Position numbers and translations under genes: made by a program. From positions 16,821-80,820 of the IMG/VR virus record IMGVR_UViG_3300034139_000007: DNA of 64,000 bases; one strand, written 5' to 3'. This document shows positions 6,343-15,065 of the stretch, in pieces. The DNA is from a virus. The notes beneath the pieces were generated by a model. That model saw nothing but the letters and a program-made list of their open reading frames with translations, did not search any database and was not told where the DNA came from. Within the stretch, counting starts at the first letter, position 1, and every line of letters begins with the position of its first letter.

Positions 6343-8165
6343 GCGAGGCACTCGTCGTACTGGGGTTGCTGATCAGGGGTGGCCATGGTTGGGACCGGGG
6401 TGGCATCAGACCCGGCGTGGGCGGCGCGCTTCGTCGAGCGGGAGCGCAGGTAGTAGAGCGACTTGGCACCGCGCTCCCATGCGGTGAAGTGCAGCATGTG
6501 CAGGTCCCACTTGTCCACGGTGCCTGGCAGGAAGATGTTCACCGACTGGCCCTGGCAGATGTAGGGCGTCCGGTCGATCATGTGTTCGACGACCCACCGC
6601 TGGTCCAGCTCGAAGCTGGTTCGGAACACCTTCTTCTGATCTTCGTTCAGGTAGTCGAGATGCTGAACCGATCCGTCGGCTTCCAGGATGCTATCCCACT
6701 GCTCCTGGAGCCAGCCCTTGCGATGGGCACCGAAGCCAGTGGGGGCAATCTGGGTCTTCCAGACCGACTTCAGGAGCGCGTCCAAGTACGGGTTCTTGAC
6801 CACGAACGAGCCGGAGAGGGTCTTATGAACGTAGATGTTCGAAGGGATAGGTTCGATACCCGCCGAGGTCCCACCGGCGATGATCGAGATCGACGCCGTC
6901 GGGGCGACGGCCAGTTTATGGCTGAACCGTTCCATCACCTGGTCATCAGCCGCATCCAGGCAGGGGCCGCGCTCGACCGCCAGCTTCTGGCTGGCCGCGT
7001 CAGCTTCGCGCCGTAGCATACGGAACATCCGCATGTTCCACGACTTGGCCATCGGTCCCTCGAAGGCCAGTCCCTGCTTCTGCAAGAACGAGTGGAAGCC
7101 CATCAGGCCCAGGCCGACCGAGCGTTCACGCTTGGCCGAGTAGACCGCTGCAGCCATGGCTGGCGGGGCGCGGGTGATGAAGTCCTCCAGGACGTTGTCC
7201 AGGAACCGCATGATGTCTTCGATGAAGTAGGGGTCGTCCTGCCACTCCAGGAAGGTCTCGGCGTTGACCGACGACAGGCAGCACACGGCTGTCCGGTCCG
7301 TGCCCAGGTGGTCCTTGCCGCTGTGCAGCAGGATCTCGGTGCATAGGTTCGACTGCTGGACCTTCAGGCCAACCTTGCGCTGGAACTCCGGCATGGCCTC
7401 GTTCGCCCGGTCCACGAAGACCAGATAGGGCTCGCCGGTCTGGAGGCGCGTGTCGAGGATCTTCTGCCACAGCGCGCGGGCATCCACGGTCTTCATGACC
7501 ATGCCGCTCTTGGGCGACGTCAGGGCGAAGCTGGTGCCATCACGGACCGCGACCATGAAGGCGTCGGTGATGTTCAGACCATGGTGCAGGTTAGGCGCAC
7601 GTCGGTTGGCATCCCCGGTCGGCTTCCTGATCTCCAGGAACTCTTCGACCTCGGGGTGGTGGATGTCGAGGTAGACGGCGGCAGAGCCCCGTCGCAAGGA
7701 CCCCTGCGCGATGGCCAGGGTCAGACTATCCATGACGCGGATGAAGGGAATGATGCCGGACGTCTGGCCCGCGCGCCCGACTTCCTCACCGATGGAGCGC
7801 ACACCGCCCCAGTAGGTGCCGATGCCGCCGCCGTTGGAGGCCAGCGCGATGTTCTCGTTCCAGATCGACTGGATGCCGTCGAGGCTGTCGCCAACGGCGT
7901 TCAGGAAGCAGGAGATGGGCAGGCCACGGTCGGCACCACCATTGGACAGGACCGGTGTGGCCGGCATGAACCAGAGCTTCGACATGTAGTCGTAGACGCG
8001 CTGGGCATGGGCCTCGTCATCGGAGAACGCAGCGGCGACGCGCGCGAACATGTCCTGATAGGTCTCACTGGGGAGCAGGTAGCGGTCGTCGAGGGTCTTC
8101 TTGCCGAATGCGGTGAGGAAGGCGTCGCGCTCCGGGCACAGGACGACAGCCGAGGGGTCGGTCAT
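6333..8165 (-). CDS. nrdA: Class I ribonucleotide reductase, large (alpha) subunit without ATP-cone
   Basis: 610 aa. Active-site elements are present: PISCF (substrate-site Cys), NLCTEI (Asn-x-Cys-x-Glu with the thiyl Cys), AVCCLSSVN (second redox Cys), PTASISIIAGGTSAGIEP (phosphate-binding loop). The C-terminal tail ends ECLACQ, a CxxC pair serving as the thioredoxin/glutaredoxin shuttle. The protein starts almost directly with the catalytic barrel and lacks the N-terminal ATP-cone of ~760-aa NrdA, so the overall-activity (dATP) brake is expected to be missing, as often in phage enzymes. It is preceded by motif A copy 3 and a 13-bp hairpin. Confidence 0.97.
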   Translation of the reverse strand: MTDPSAVVLCPERDAFLTAFGKKTLDDRYLLPSETYQDMFARVAAAFSDDEAHAQRVYDYMSKLWFMPATPVLSNGGADRGLPISCFLNAVGDSLDGIQSIWNENIALASNGGGIGTYWGGVRSIGEEVGRAGQTSGIIPFIRVMDSLTLAIAQGSLRRGSAAVYLDIHHPEVEEFLEIRKPTGDANRRAPNLHHGLNITDAFMVAVRDGTSFALTSPKSGMVMKTVDARALWQKILDTRLQTGEPYLVFVDRANEAMPEFQRKVGLKVQQSNLCTEILLHSGKDHLGTDRTAVCCLSSVNAETFLEWQDDPYFIEDIMRFLDNVLEDFITRAPPAMAAAVYSAKRERSVGLGLMGFHSFLQKQGLAFEGPMAKSWNMRMFRMLRREADAASQKLAVERGPCLDAADDQVMERFSHKLAVAPTASISIIAGGTSAGIEPIPSNIYVHKTLSGSFVVKNPYLDALLKSVWKTQIAPTGFGAHRKGWLQEQWDSILEADGSVQHLDYLNEDQKKVFRTSFELDQRWVVEHMIDRTPYICQGQSVNIFLPGTVDKWDLHMLHFTAWERGAKSLYYLRSRSTKRAAHAGSDATPVPTMATPDQQPQYDECLACQ

Positions 8166-8193
8166 GGGTAATCTCTCCAGGATGGGACGACGA

Positions 8194-8225
8194 CCCTAGC
8201 GGTCGTTGGTCGACGACCGCTAGGG
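8194..8225 (-). terminator. Perfect 13-bp hairpin between dNMP kinase and nrdA
   Basis: CCCTAGCGGTCGT pairs perfectly with ACGACCGCTAGGG over a 6-nt loop. In the - direction it lies after the dNMP kinase stop and ~30 bp before the nrdA start, without a clear T-tract. It may be a terminator or an mRNA 5' stabiliser or attenuator for nrdAB. Confidence 0.6.
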
Positions 8226-8237
8226 GGCAAAAGCGAG

Positions 8238-8250
8238 TATCTACTGGACG
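8238..8250. promoter_or_regulatory. Motif A dyad operator, copy 3
   Basis: TATCTACTGGACG. It lies between the dNMP kinase stop and the nrdA leader hairpin, so it is placed to control nrdAB transcription. Confidence 0.6.
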
Positions 8251-8257
8251 TTCTGAT

Positions 8258-8794
8258 TTAGCCGACGAAACCCGTCATCATCGCGTGCAGAGTGTCGACC
8301 GATCCGTTGTTCACGATGGTCACGTTGACGTCCAGCGTGTCGATCAGCACTTCGGAGGAATGCTCCTCCCCGGTGCCGACCGGGCGGTCGGGTCGTTCGA
8401 TGCGGATGACCCGCCCACCGGCGTCCTGGATGGCCTGCACCTCGTTGGGGAAGCGGACGTCGGTGATGACCGCCTGCTGGACCTGCTTGGCCTTCTCCAG
8501 AGCGATGTCCACCCAGAAGCTGTCAGCCATCTGCTGGCGGCCCCACTCGGTCCCGAGACGCTGCAGGGCATAGCGCGGCGTCTGGCCAGCCAGGAGCGGC
8601 GTGGGGACCTCCTTCAGGTCCCCTTCCAGCATCCGATCGATCAACTCGTCGTCTGCCCCCTGGTATCGCAGCAGTGTGGCCAGCATCAGCTTCAGCGGGG
8701 TGGCGAAGGCCAGCTGCTCATAGCCGACCAGCGCGTCTGCTGCCGTGTTCTTGCCCGCCCTCTTGCGCCCGGCGACCCCGATAATCTTGGTCAT
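8258..8794 (-). CDS. Deoxynucleoside monophosphate kinase
   Basis: 178 aa P-loop kinase. The N-terminus IIGVAGRKRAGKNTAAD is a Walker A of the GxxxxGKN type found in phage T4 gp1-like dNMP kinases. A later stretch (VITDVRFPNEVQAIQDAGGRVIRI) matches the DVRFPNE segment of that family. The enzyme phosphorylates dNMPs to dNDPs. Its start overlaps the thyX stop (ATGA), and nrdAB lies downstream, making one dNTP-supply operon. Confidence 0.9.
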   Translation of the reverse strand: MTKIIGVAGRKRAGKNTAADALVGYEQLAFATPLKLMLATLLRYQGADDELIDRMLEGDLKEVPTPLLAGQTPRYALQRLGTEWGRQQMADSFWVDIALEKAKQVQQAVITDVRFPNEVQAIQDAGGRVIRIERPDRPVGTGEEHSSEVLIDTLDVNVTIVNNGSVDTLHAMMTGFVG

Positions 8795-9597
8795 GCTTCG
8801 ATCTCCTTACGGAACTGGACCCAGCCCCTGAAGTTGGCGTGGAACTCGGTGTCGCCAGACGGTGTGGCCTGGTGCTCGACGGGCGAGAGATGGGGCGGCC
8901 AGGCGACGGCCAGCTTCTGGAACAGGCCCAGGTCGTCCTTGTGTAGGGGCAGCAGCCCGTCGTGGGTGACGTAGCTGGTCCGCGCACAGCGAGCAGCGGA
9001 GATCTGACGTGCCTCTACCCCGGATCGATCCTTGTAGGCGTCCTGGATATACGGCAGGTGCCAGTCGCCCTCGTGCAGCAGTCGGGGGTCCGACGTCTCC
9101 ATGGCCAGCTTGATGGCCACGGCCAGCACCTGGATCGTCGGGTCGGCGTCCGGGTGGTCGCGCAGCAGCATGAAGTTGGCCCACTCGGTGGACGACACCA
9201 CCACGGTGATATGCGACCAGGGCTCGACCATGCGGTTCACGATCTGCTTGTGCCCGCCGAGCGCCGCCATCCAGCCAGCCGCGATACACATGGCGCGCCC
9301 CGACACTCGCCACAGCAGGCGCGCGGCGGTGAGACGCCAGCCTGACAGCTCCTCGCGTGCCTGCATGCCCGGCTGGTTCTTGCCCCAGTGGACGGGCTCG
9401 GCCATGTCGCCGACAATGGAGGCCAGCAGACGCTTGGTCGGGATGGCGCGGCTGGAGCCAGCGTTACGGCTGAAGACCCGGTGGGTCATGAACTCGGAAT
9501 GGATGAAGCGGGGGTAGCGCAGCTCCAGGGTGGTCAGGCGGATCGCGGTGTTGGCCGCGACGCTGTCGGCGATGACCTTGGCGGTGATGGTGGTCAA
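8791..9597 (-). CDS. thyX: Flavin-dependent thymidylate synthase
   Basis: 268 aa if translation begins at the TTG at 9597, which has an AGAGGA ribosome-binding site 5 nt upstream and follows the preceding TAA by one base. An ATG at 9642 would instead translate that site. The signature is present in variant form: THR-x7-S (MTHRVFSRNAGSSR) replaces the usual RHR-x7-S. Other family features include RAIPTKR and the C-terminal ARQISAARCARTSY. It makes dTMP from dUMP using FAD, NADPH and methylene-THF. The Arg-to-Thr change in the motif is notable. Confidence 0.93.
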   Translation of the reverse strand: MTTITAKVIADSVAANTAIRLTTLELRYPRFIHSEFMTHRVFSRNAGSSRAIPTKRLLASIVGDMAEPVHWGKNQPGMQAREELSGWRLTAARLLWRVSGRAMCIAAGWMAALGGHKQIVNRMVEPWSHITVVVSSTEWANFMLLRDHPDADPTIQVLAVAIKLAMETSDPRLLHEGDWHLPYIQDAYKDRSGVEARQISAARCARTSYVTHDGLLPLHKDDLGLFQKLAVAWPPHLSPVEHQATPSGDTEFHANFRGWVQFRKEIEA

Positions 9598-9598
9598 G

Positions 9599-9859
9599 TT
9601 AGTCCTCTCGGGGATCGGTAAAGGTGAAATGGCTCCAGCCATCGATGCGCTTGGCCCAGTCCGGCACGATACCGTCGCGGGCGTCCTGGCTCTCGCACCA
9701 CTCCCACCATTCCCGGCGACGCTCGTCAGGGATCAGGTAGTAGTGGCTGCTGTCGTCTACGGCCAGACGGTAGCGGGGAAGGCCAAGATCGACCCTCCCC
9801 CGCACGATGCTCGGCGACAAGGGGACACAACGCCCCACGACCATGGGCTGGTCAGCCAT
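9599..9859 (-). CDS. Conserved small hypothetical protein (86 aa)
   Basis: Starts with an ATG overlapping the upstream stop and ends one base before the thyX TTG. It is aromatic-rich (SSHYYLIPDERRREWWEWCES...WSHFTF), soluble and compact. Family not identified. It is in the dNTP/replication operon between an unknown 146-aa protein and ThyX, so a role in nucleotide metabolism is possible but not shown. Confidence 0.75.
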   Translation of the reverse strand: MADQPMVVGRCVPLSPSIVRGRVDLGLPRYRLAVDDSSHYYLIPDERRREWWEWCESQDARDGIVPDWAKRIDGWSHFTFTDPRED

Positions 9860-10292
9860 CGATCAGGTTCCACTCATCGTTGGTGCGGCTGTCGACAAGC
9901 GTGTCCTCGACCTTGTAGCGCCACACCTTGAAGCCATGGGCCTGAAGAGCACGGACCAGGTGTTGCACGCGCAGCGACAGGTCGTTCTTGGACTTCGAGT
10001 GGCCGGTCATGAAGGTGTCCTTGGCCGACCGCTCCTCGGTGTCCTCGGCCCGCTTCTTCATCAGCAGCTCGGCCAGCTTGAAGTTGAACCGGCCAGCCAC
10101 CTCGGTGGCCAGTTCGCGGCGTTCATCGAAGACCGGCTCGATGGTGATATGGGCCTCCAGGTACAGAGGCACCTCGTCGAACTGGCCCATCAGGCGGTTG
10201 TCGTTCTGAGCCTTGCGACACCGACCCGTCGCGGGGTCGGTCTCGATCATATCGCCGATGGCGATGGCTTCCATTGCGCGTCCGATCAACAT
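9852..10292 (-). CDS. Conserved hypothetical protein (146 aa)
   Basis: No known domain is assigned. Distinct features are a beta strand LEAHITIEPVFDERR, a basic helix KLAELLMKKR, then DTFMTGHSKSK and a C-terminal GFKVWRYKVEDTLVDSR. The alternation of strands and helices suggests a compact alpha/beta fold, perhaps an enzyme. Start and stop overlap neighbours by a few bases, so it is co-translated in the nucleotide operon. Confidence 0.72.
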   Translation of the reverse strand: MLIGRAMEAIAIGDMIETDPATGRCRKAQNDNRLMGQFDEVPLYLEAHITIEPVFDERRELATEVAGRFNFKLAELLMKKRAEDTEERSAKDTFMTGHSKSKNDLSLRVQHLVRALQAHGFKVWRYKVEDTLVDSRTNDEWNLIDG

Positions 10293-10564
10293 CAGGTTCT
10301 CTCCTTTGCGTGGTCCAGCAGCAGCTTACGAGCTGCCCTGGCTTGGGCGACGATGCCCGATGCGCCCTTGACGCCCTCGAAGAAGGACCGAAGTCCTGCC
10401 TCGTGCGGCTCCATGTAGGCCTTGCCGAGCTTGGTGTAGAAGGTGTCCAGAAAGCTGCCAACGCCATAGCCGGTTAGCGCGTCGATGGCAGCGATCTCAT
10501 CCTCGTTCAGTTCGAGGACGGCAGTAGCCTCGACCTTTGTCGTGTGTCTGACGAAGCGGGCCAT
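10292..10564 (-). CDS. Hypothetical protein (90 aa)
   Basis: Starts at the ATG at 10564, overlapping the MazG-like stop (TGATG). Mixed alpha/beta: FVRHTTKVEATAVLELNEDEIAAIDALTGYG followed by helical segments. No transmembrane segment or known motif. The short overlaps on both sides indicate operon membership. Function unknown. Confidence 0.72.
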   Translation of the reverse strand: MARFVRHTTKVEATAVLELNEDEIAAIDALTGYGVGSFLDTFYTKLGKAYMEPHEAGLRSFFEGVKGASGIVAQARAARKLLLDHAKERT

Positions 10565-11004
10565 CAGATCCCCCTCGCCGCCTTCACGGCCTGCTTGTCG
10601 GCGATCCTCTGGATCATCTCCGGCGTGTCGATGCGGGCCAGCTCGCGTCGGGCCTCCTCGTCCGTGGAGACGCCCTTCATGGCGTTGAGGCAGAGCAGCG
10701 TCACCATGACGCCGCCCACCTCCTGTGGGTACTCGCCCACCGGGCGGCTGTAGGCGTCGATGGTGGGCTTCAGGAAGTCGATCAGCGACAGCCCACCAGC
10801 CTGACACAGCTCCGCGGCCTCCTCGGCGAACCGGCGCAGCCGCATCTGGACGTCGGGATCGACACCCAGCACGGCGTTGACCTTGTCCAGCCAGGCGCCG
10901 TTGGCCGCCTGCAACTGGTCAAGCTGGCTCACCTCGGGGAGCGGGAAGCACAGGCGACAGCCGGAGCCGGGCCAGTCGTGCTCGCACATGTCCACGTTGG
11001 CCAT
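10564..11004 (-). CDS. MazG-like nucleotide pyrophosphohydrolase
   Basis: 146 aa. The all-alpha NTP-PPase signature is visible as RRFAEEAAELCQA (ExxxE half) and RPVGEYPQEVGGVMVTLLCL (second half, with Gly where the canonical ExxD has Asp). The segment DTPEMIQRIADKQAVKAARG is typical of phage homologues. An N-terminal Cys/His cluster (CEHDWPGSGCRLC) could bind a metal. It may clean modified or excess dNTPs, or lower ppGpp-like alarmones; substrate unknown. Starts by overlapping the ligase stop. Confidence 0.82.
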   Translation of the reverse strand: MANVDMCEHDWPGSGCRLCFPLPEVSQLDQLQAANGAWLDKVNAVLGVDPDVQMRLRRFAEEAAELCQAGGLSLIDFLKPTIDAYSRPVGEYPQEVGGVMVTLLCLNAMKGVSTDEEARRELARIDTPEMIQRIADKQAVKAARGI

Positions 11005-12170
11005 CAGAGGACCCTCCCTTCAGTGCCCAGCCAGGCCTTCACGGTGGCCATGCGGGGGATGCCGTCGGCGGTGAAGCCGAAGTGCTGGACGGTCGCCGAC
11101 AACTGGCCGGAGCTGTCCGCCAGCAGGTCCATATTGAACTGCGACTGGCCGCCCTTGATGCCAGCCCCGAAGGTGCGGCCATCGGGCAGGCGGAAGGTGG
11201 CGCGCTTGGCATAGCGGCTGTAGTTGCCCAGCCCAGCCTCGACACGGACCAGCGGGAACTCGTTGTCGTCGAAGACCTTGCACTTCAGGTTCGACCACGA
11301 CCGCTTGCCGACCCGGTAGGCCAGGTCCAGCTTCACCATCGCGCCCTCGTAGCCATCGTCGATGAAGCGGCTGCGGTAGACGTCCACCTCACTGGTGTCG
11401 TTGACGGGGTAGAAGGGGTTCAGGCGGACCGTGCCGCTCTGGCCGATCTCATCACCCGTGAAGAGGCCCAGGTCCATCTGCAGCATCTCCCGCCGCTCGG
11501 TGTAGGGCAGCGGAGCCACGTCCGGCGACGGATAGTCGTAGACGTGGAACTGCATGACCTTGGCGGCCTCCAGCTGCTCCGGCCCCAGGTTCTTGGTCTT
11601 CTTCAAGATCGACGACAGCTGCTCGAAGTCGTCCTTGTAGTCGTGGTTGTACAGCTCACCGTGCAGAACGGCGTCGGGGAAGTCGCGGAAGAAGGGCGAG
11701 AGGGCCGACATGATATGCGGCACCGCCACGATAGGCTGACCCTCGCGGCTCGTCAGGCCGGTGGCCTGGGCGATGCAGCAGAAGCCATCCAGCTTGGGCT
11801 CGACGAAGACGCCGGTGCCCTGCGGCGACCTGGCACTGACGCGGTCCTTGGCGACCCGCGCCACGCACTTCTCGAACGTGGTGTCGGCCCACTTCTCGGC
11901 CAGCATGGGCGCGAAGAAGCGGGGCGTGTCGATCTCGGCGATGGTCTCGAAGTACTTCCGCTTCAGCTGGTAGGTGTACCCGGCGTCGATCTCGAAGGCC
12001 GCCTGCTCTTCATCGGTGCGCTTCTGCTTGCCGACGCAGGTGGTCCATTCGGACGTGACCAGATTGCCGCCCAGGATGCCGTGGGTGGTGCGGTGCTTGT
12101 TGCCCTCCTGCTCCATGGACCAGACGAGGACTTGGCCGGGCTTGCCCCGGCGATAGAGGATGCGGCTCAC
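11004..12170 (-). CDS. ATP-dependent DNA ligase
   Basis: 388 aa from a GTG overlapping the previous stop. Nucleotidyltransferase motifs occur in order: I EPKLDGF (adenylated Lys), III LHGELYNH, IV YEGAMVKL, V NLKCKVF. The C-terminal ~90 aa look like an OB-fold (EFPLVRVEAGLGN...GRTFGAGIKGG). The first ~90 residues (QVLVWSMEQEGNKHRTTHG) resemble a WGR-type DNA-binding extension, which is less usual in a phage ligase. It seals nicks and Okazaki fragments. Confidence 0.93.
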   Translation of the reverse strand: MSRILYRRGKPGQVLVWSMEQEGNKHRTTHGILGGNLVTSEWTTCVGKQKRTDEEQAAFEIDAGYTYQLKRKYFETIAEIDTPRFFAPMLAEKWADTTFEKCVARVAKDRVSARSPQGTGVFVEPKLDGFCCIAQATGLTSREGQPIVAVPHIMSALSPFFRDFPDAVLHGELYNHDYKDDFEQLSSILKKTKNLGPEQLEAAKVMQFHVYDYPSPDVAPLPYTERREMLQMDLGLFTGDEIGQSGTVRLNPFYPVNDTSEVDVYRSRFIDDGYEGAMVKLDLAYRVGKRSWSNLKCKVFDDNEFPLVRVEAGLGNYSRYAKRATFRLPDGRTFGAGIKGGQSQFNMDLLADSSGQLSATVQHFGFTADGIPRMATVKAWLGTEGRVL

Positions 12171-12379
12171 AGGGTGGCTCCATACTTAGCCAGCCCGTAG
12201 GCGTGGCCGATGCTGAGCGCGGCCATGCGGACGCGGCTCTCATTGCTGGCAGTGGTGTCCTCGTTGAGGGTGTCGTAGGTGCCAGCCAGCTCCTCCTCGA
12301 TGGTCGACAGAATGCCGACGGTCGCGGACAGCTTGGTCTCCAGCCGAGCGTTCTCGGCGATCAACTCGTCTTTGGTCAT
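12167..12379 (-). CDS. Small coiled-coil hypothetical protein (70 aa)
   Basis: The N-terminal half is a short coiled coil (ELIAENARLETKLSATVGILSTIEEELAG); the rest is Ala/Ser-rich. It overlaps the ligase start and the membrane protein upstream by a few bases. No family recognised. Confidence 0.65.
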   Translation of the reverse strand: MTKDELIAENARLETKLSATVGILSTIEEELAGTYDTLNEDTTASNESRVRMAALSIGHAYGLAKYGATL

Positions 12380-12576
12380 CGGAAGCCTCCCCCGAACAGG
12401 ATCAACAGCGCGATGAAGTAGTAGAACCCGGCCACGCTGGAAGCGCAGGCCTCCGGCGTCAGCTCGGGGAAGCGGGGTTGCAGCAGCCAGCCTGCGCCAT
12501 AGGCGATCCAGGTCAGTGCGGCGGGGAGACCGATCAAGCCTGTGAACCAGGCGCGGCCTTCTTCGGTGGTCTTCAT
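12376..12576 (-). CDS. Small membrane protein, two predicted helices (66 aa)
   Basis: Two hydrophobic stretches (TGLIGLPAALTWIAYGAGWLL and SVAGFYYFIALLILFGGGF) connected by a short polar loop. An ATG start with GGAGAAGG somewhat far upstream. Position inside the replication operon is odd for a membrane protein. It may be a host-takeover or superinfection factor; function unknown. Confidence 0.65.
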   Translation of the reverse strand: MKTTEEGRAWFTGLIGLPAALTWIAYGAGWLLQPRFPELTPEACASSVAGFYYFIALLILFGGGFR

Positions 12577-12604
12577 GGGAGAGTTTGCCCTTCTCCAGTT
12601 GATG

Positions 12605-12997
12605 TTACGAGTAGGTGTGAAAGAACTTCCTACCCTCGGTCTGCTTCCGTCGTGGGATCGAGTACTGGATGAACCAGTCGCGGTCCCGGCCTTGCATCAT
12701 CTCATGGGTGCCTGCCTCGTAATCGGCACGCGCCCGCGCGATGGCGTCTTGGTACTCCCGTGGCCACAACGGGTTGTCGGCGTGGCGCACGGCGATGATG
12801 TACTGGGGGTTGGGCTTGCCAGGGGCGTGGCCCAAGTCCTCGGGTGGTGGTCGGCGTCGCGCAGGCGGGGTGGCTGGTGGGGCCATCTCCGCACCAAAGC
12901 GCGCGACGAAATCACTGTAGGGTAGGTTGAGGCGCTCCGCTACTACTTCCAGATCGCCTCCGCACTCATCGTACAGGGCTCGAACGTCAATCTTCAC
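12605..12997 (-). CDS. Hypothetical protein with N-terminal HTH-like segment (130 aa)
   Basis: The start is a GTG with an ideal GGAGG six bases upstream; the gene overlaps the 3' end of the Rad50-like gene by 11 bp. Residues ~1-35 (VRALYDECGGDLEVVAERLNLPYSDFVARFG) have helix-turn-helix spacing. A Pro/Arg-rich linker (PPARRRPPPEDLG) leads to PLWPREYQDAIARARADYEAG and a basic aromatic end. Possibly a DNA-binding partner of the neighbouring recombination nuclease. Confidence 0.68.
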   Translation of the reverse strand: MKIDVRALYDECGGDLEVVAERLNLPYSDFVARFGAEMAPPATPPARRRPPPEDLGHAPGKPNPQYIIAVRHADNPLWPREYQDAIARARADYEAGTHEMMQGRDRDWFIQYSIPRRKQTEGRKFFHTYS

Positions 12998-15065
12998 TAA
13001 ATCCTCCAAGCCGGATGTGATGCGGCGCATCCACCTGCTTATGCGAAACCAGCAAGACTTGGGAGACCCTTTCTTCCAACATTCGAAGAACGCTGGAAGT
13101 TTGTTCGGCACGGAAGTCATCCATGCTGTCGTCGATTTCATCAGCGAGCATGATGCTGATGACCCGATTAGTGAGAACCTGGCCCAGAGCGATCCTTAAC
13201 GAAAGGTTAGCGCAAGCCTTGCCCGAGCCGGATAGAGTATCGAGGTCCTGGTTATCGACCTGGACGTTGAACTCATCATCGACGTTGACCAGGTTGCGCT
13301 GGCCTCCAGTCATCTGACGGAGCAGCTGACTTGCCACCGTGTTGAGCGACGGCAGGACATGCTGTTTGATCAGGCCACGGAGGACCGCCATCACTTCGCG
13401 CACCTTCCGGTGCTCTTCAGCATTGGTCTGGATTTCACCAACGACGCGGACGCCCTCGACATAGGCATCCTTGACCTGATCGTAGCGATCACGGGCGGCC
13501 TCGTATTGCTTCGAGGTCTCCAGCTCCACGGCCAGAGCCTGATACCGCTCCACCGCACCATCCAGCTGGCCCTTGCGGGTCATCTTCTCGGTGCGGTCGG
13601 TCAGCCAGGCCTCGTAGCCACGGGTCTGGTTCTGCCACGTCTCCAGGTTGGCCTCGTACTGGCGGCGGTCGGCCAACATGGCCTCGTAGTCCGCCATGTC
13701 GGCGAACTTTTTCTCGGCCACGGCCAGCTCGGACGCCAGAGCCACGCGCTGCACGGCCTGATCGATCATCCGACGGTAGGTGTCGATCTCACGCTCGGCC
13801 AGATCCGGCTTGGCGACGGGGGCCATCGCATCGAAGGCGTCCCACCGCTCGGCCTGGAAATCTTCCCACGCCTTCTGCATGCGGTCGATCTGGGCCGAAG
13901 ACATAGACGGCGCGTCCGGCTTCGGCATGGACGGCTGTTCCAGCAACGCCTCGGCGGCGATCAGCTCCTCCTTCAGGCGCGCGGCATGATCCGCGTGCAG
14001 CGCGAACGACGCCTTGCACTCGGGGCAGTCGATCTTCTCGACCCCGGCCAGTGCCGTGCGCAGCCGCTCCACCTCGGCCAGCTGGTTCTCGTAGTGGCCC
14101 CATTCATCGCGGTCGGACCAGCGTACTTCCATGATCGTCAGATCGACCACAGAGATGGCCGGCGGTGCATTGCTGGCCGCCCACCGCGCCTCGGCATCGT
14201 AGGCGTGGAAGGCGGTCCACGCCGCCTGCACCTGGTCCAGCAGCGCGTTGGTGAACGGAGCCGTCTCCGGCAGGGCGTTGACCTGTGCGCGCAGCGTGGC
14301 GACCCGCTCGCGGGCAGCGCCGCGCTTCTCGGCGAGGCTGATAAGGTTCGCTGCTGGGAGATCGACCTTGGTGGTCGGCTTCTCCGGCTTGGCAGGCTGC
14401 GGCGCGGCCAGCCAGCCCTCGACAGAGGCCAGCTCCATGGCCTCCTTCTGGCGTTCCTCGACCTGCCCGACCAGCTTGGACGATGGCACCCAGTCGTCGG
14501 GCTTCTCGGGCGGTGCGCCGGGCGGCGTCAGCCGCTCCATCATACCTTCCGCCTGCCGTTCCAGGGCCTTGGCCTCCTCGAGCGCCCACTTGGCCACCAG
14601 GTCTAGGGCGTTGAGCCCCAGGACGCTGTCGACCATGGCCTTGCGGGCCGTGGGGGTCATGCTGCCCAGCTTGCCGACCTCACCCTGATTGATCGAGCAG
14701 GCGATGTCGAAGACCGTCAGGTTGAAGCCCAGCTCCTCGATGACCTTGGCGTTGACCGGCTTGGTGCCAGTGGCCACGGTCACGTCGTTGCGCTTCATCG
14801 TGGCCCCGCGCGTGTTGCGCTCGATCTCGATGATATTGCCCTTGATGACGAACTCGCCCTTCACCGCCAGTGACTTGTAGTCGTCGGACTTGCCGCGCAG
14901 CACGGCGACCCCGAACAACAGGTACCGGGCCATCTCGAAGATCATGGACTTGCCACTCTCGTTCGGGCCGGTGATGGCGGTGAAGCCTTCCACGAACGAC
15001 AGATCAGCGGACAGGGTCCGGCCAGTCGTGGGGAAGGTGACGGAGTACTTCAGCTTACGGAGCAT
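12987..15065 (-). CDS. Rad50/SbcC-like ATPase (T4 gp46-type recombination nuclease subunit)
   Basis: 692 aa from the ATG at 15065. ABC-type SMC-like layout: Walker A GPNESGKSM near residue 33, long central coiled coil broken by a CPECKA zinc-hook motif, signature-like LSGSGKACANLSLRIAL, Walker B SIMLADEIDD, and the H-loop LLVSHK. With the Mre11-like protein two genes upstream it should form an end-processing exonuclease for recombination-dependent replication and host DNA breakdown. Length is shorter than cellular Rad50, usual for phage. Confidence 0.95.
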   Translation of the reverse strand: MLRKLKYSVTFPTTGRTLSADLSFVEGFTAITGPNESGKSMIFEMARYLLFGVAVLRGKSDDYKSLAVKGEFVIKGNIIEIERNTRGATMKRNDVTVATGTKPVNAKVIEELGFNLTVFDIACSINQGEVGKLGSMTPTARKAMVDSVLGLNALDLVAKWALEEAKALERQAEGMMERLTPPGAPPEKPDDWVPSSKLVGQVEERQKEAMELASVEGWLAAPQPAKPEKPTTKVDLPAANLISLAEKRGAARERVATLRAQVNALPETAPFTNALLDQVQAAWTAFHAYDAEARWAASNAPPAISVVDLTIMEVRWSDRDEWGHYENQLAEVERLRTALAGVEKIDCPECKASFALHADHAARLKEELIAAEALLEQPSMPKPDAPSMSSAQIDRMQKAWEDFQAERWDAFDAMAPVAKPDLAEREIDTYRRMIDQAVQRVALASELAVAEKKFADMADYEAMLADRRQYEANLETWQNQTRGYEAWLTDRTEKMTRKGQLDGAVERYQALAVELETSKQYEAARDRYDQVKDAYVEGVRVVGEIQTNAEEHRKVREVMAVLRGLIKQHVLPSLNTVASQLLRQMTGGQRNLVNVDDEFNVQVDNQDLDTLSGSGKACANLSLRIALGQVLTNRVISIMLADEIDDSMDDFRAEQTSSVLRMLEERVSQVLLVSHKQVDAPHHIRLGGFSED

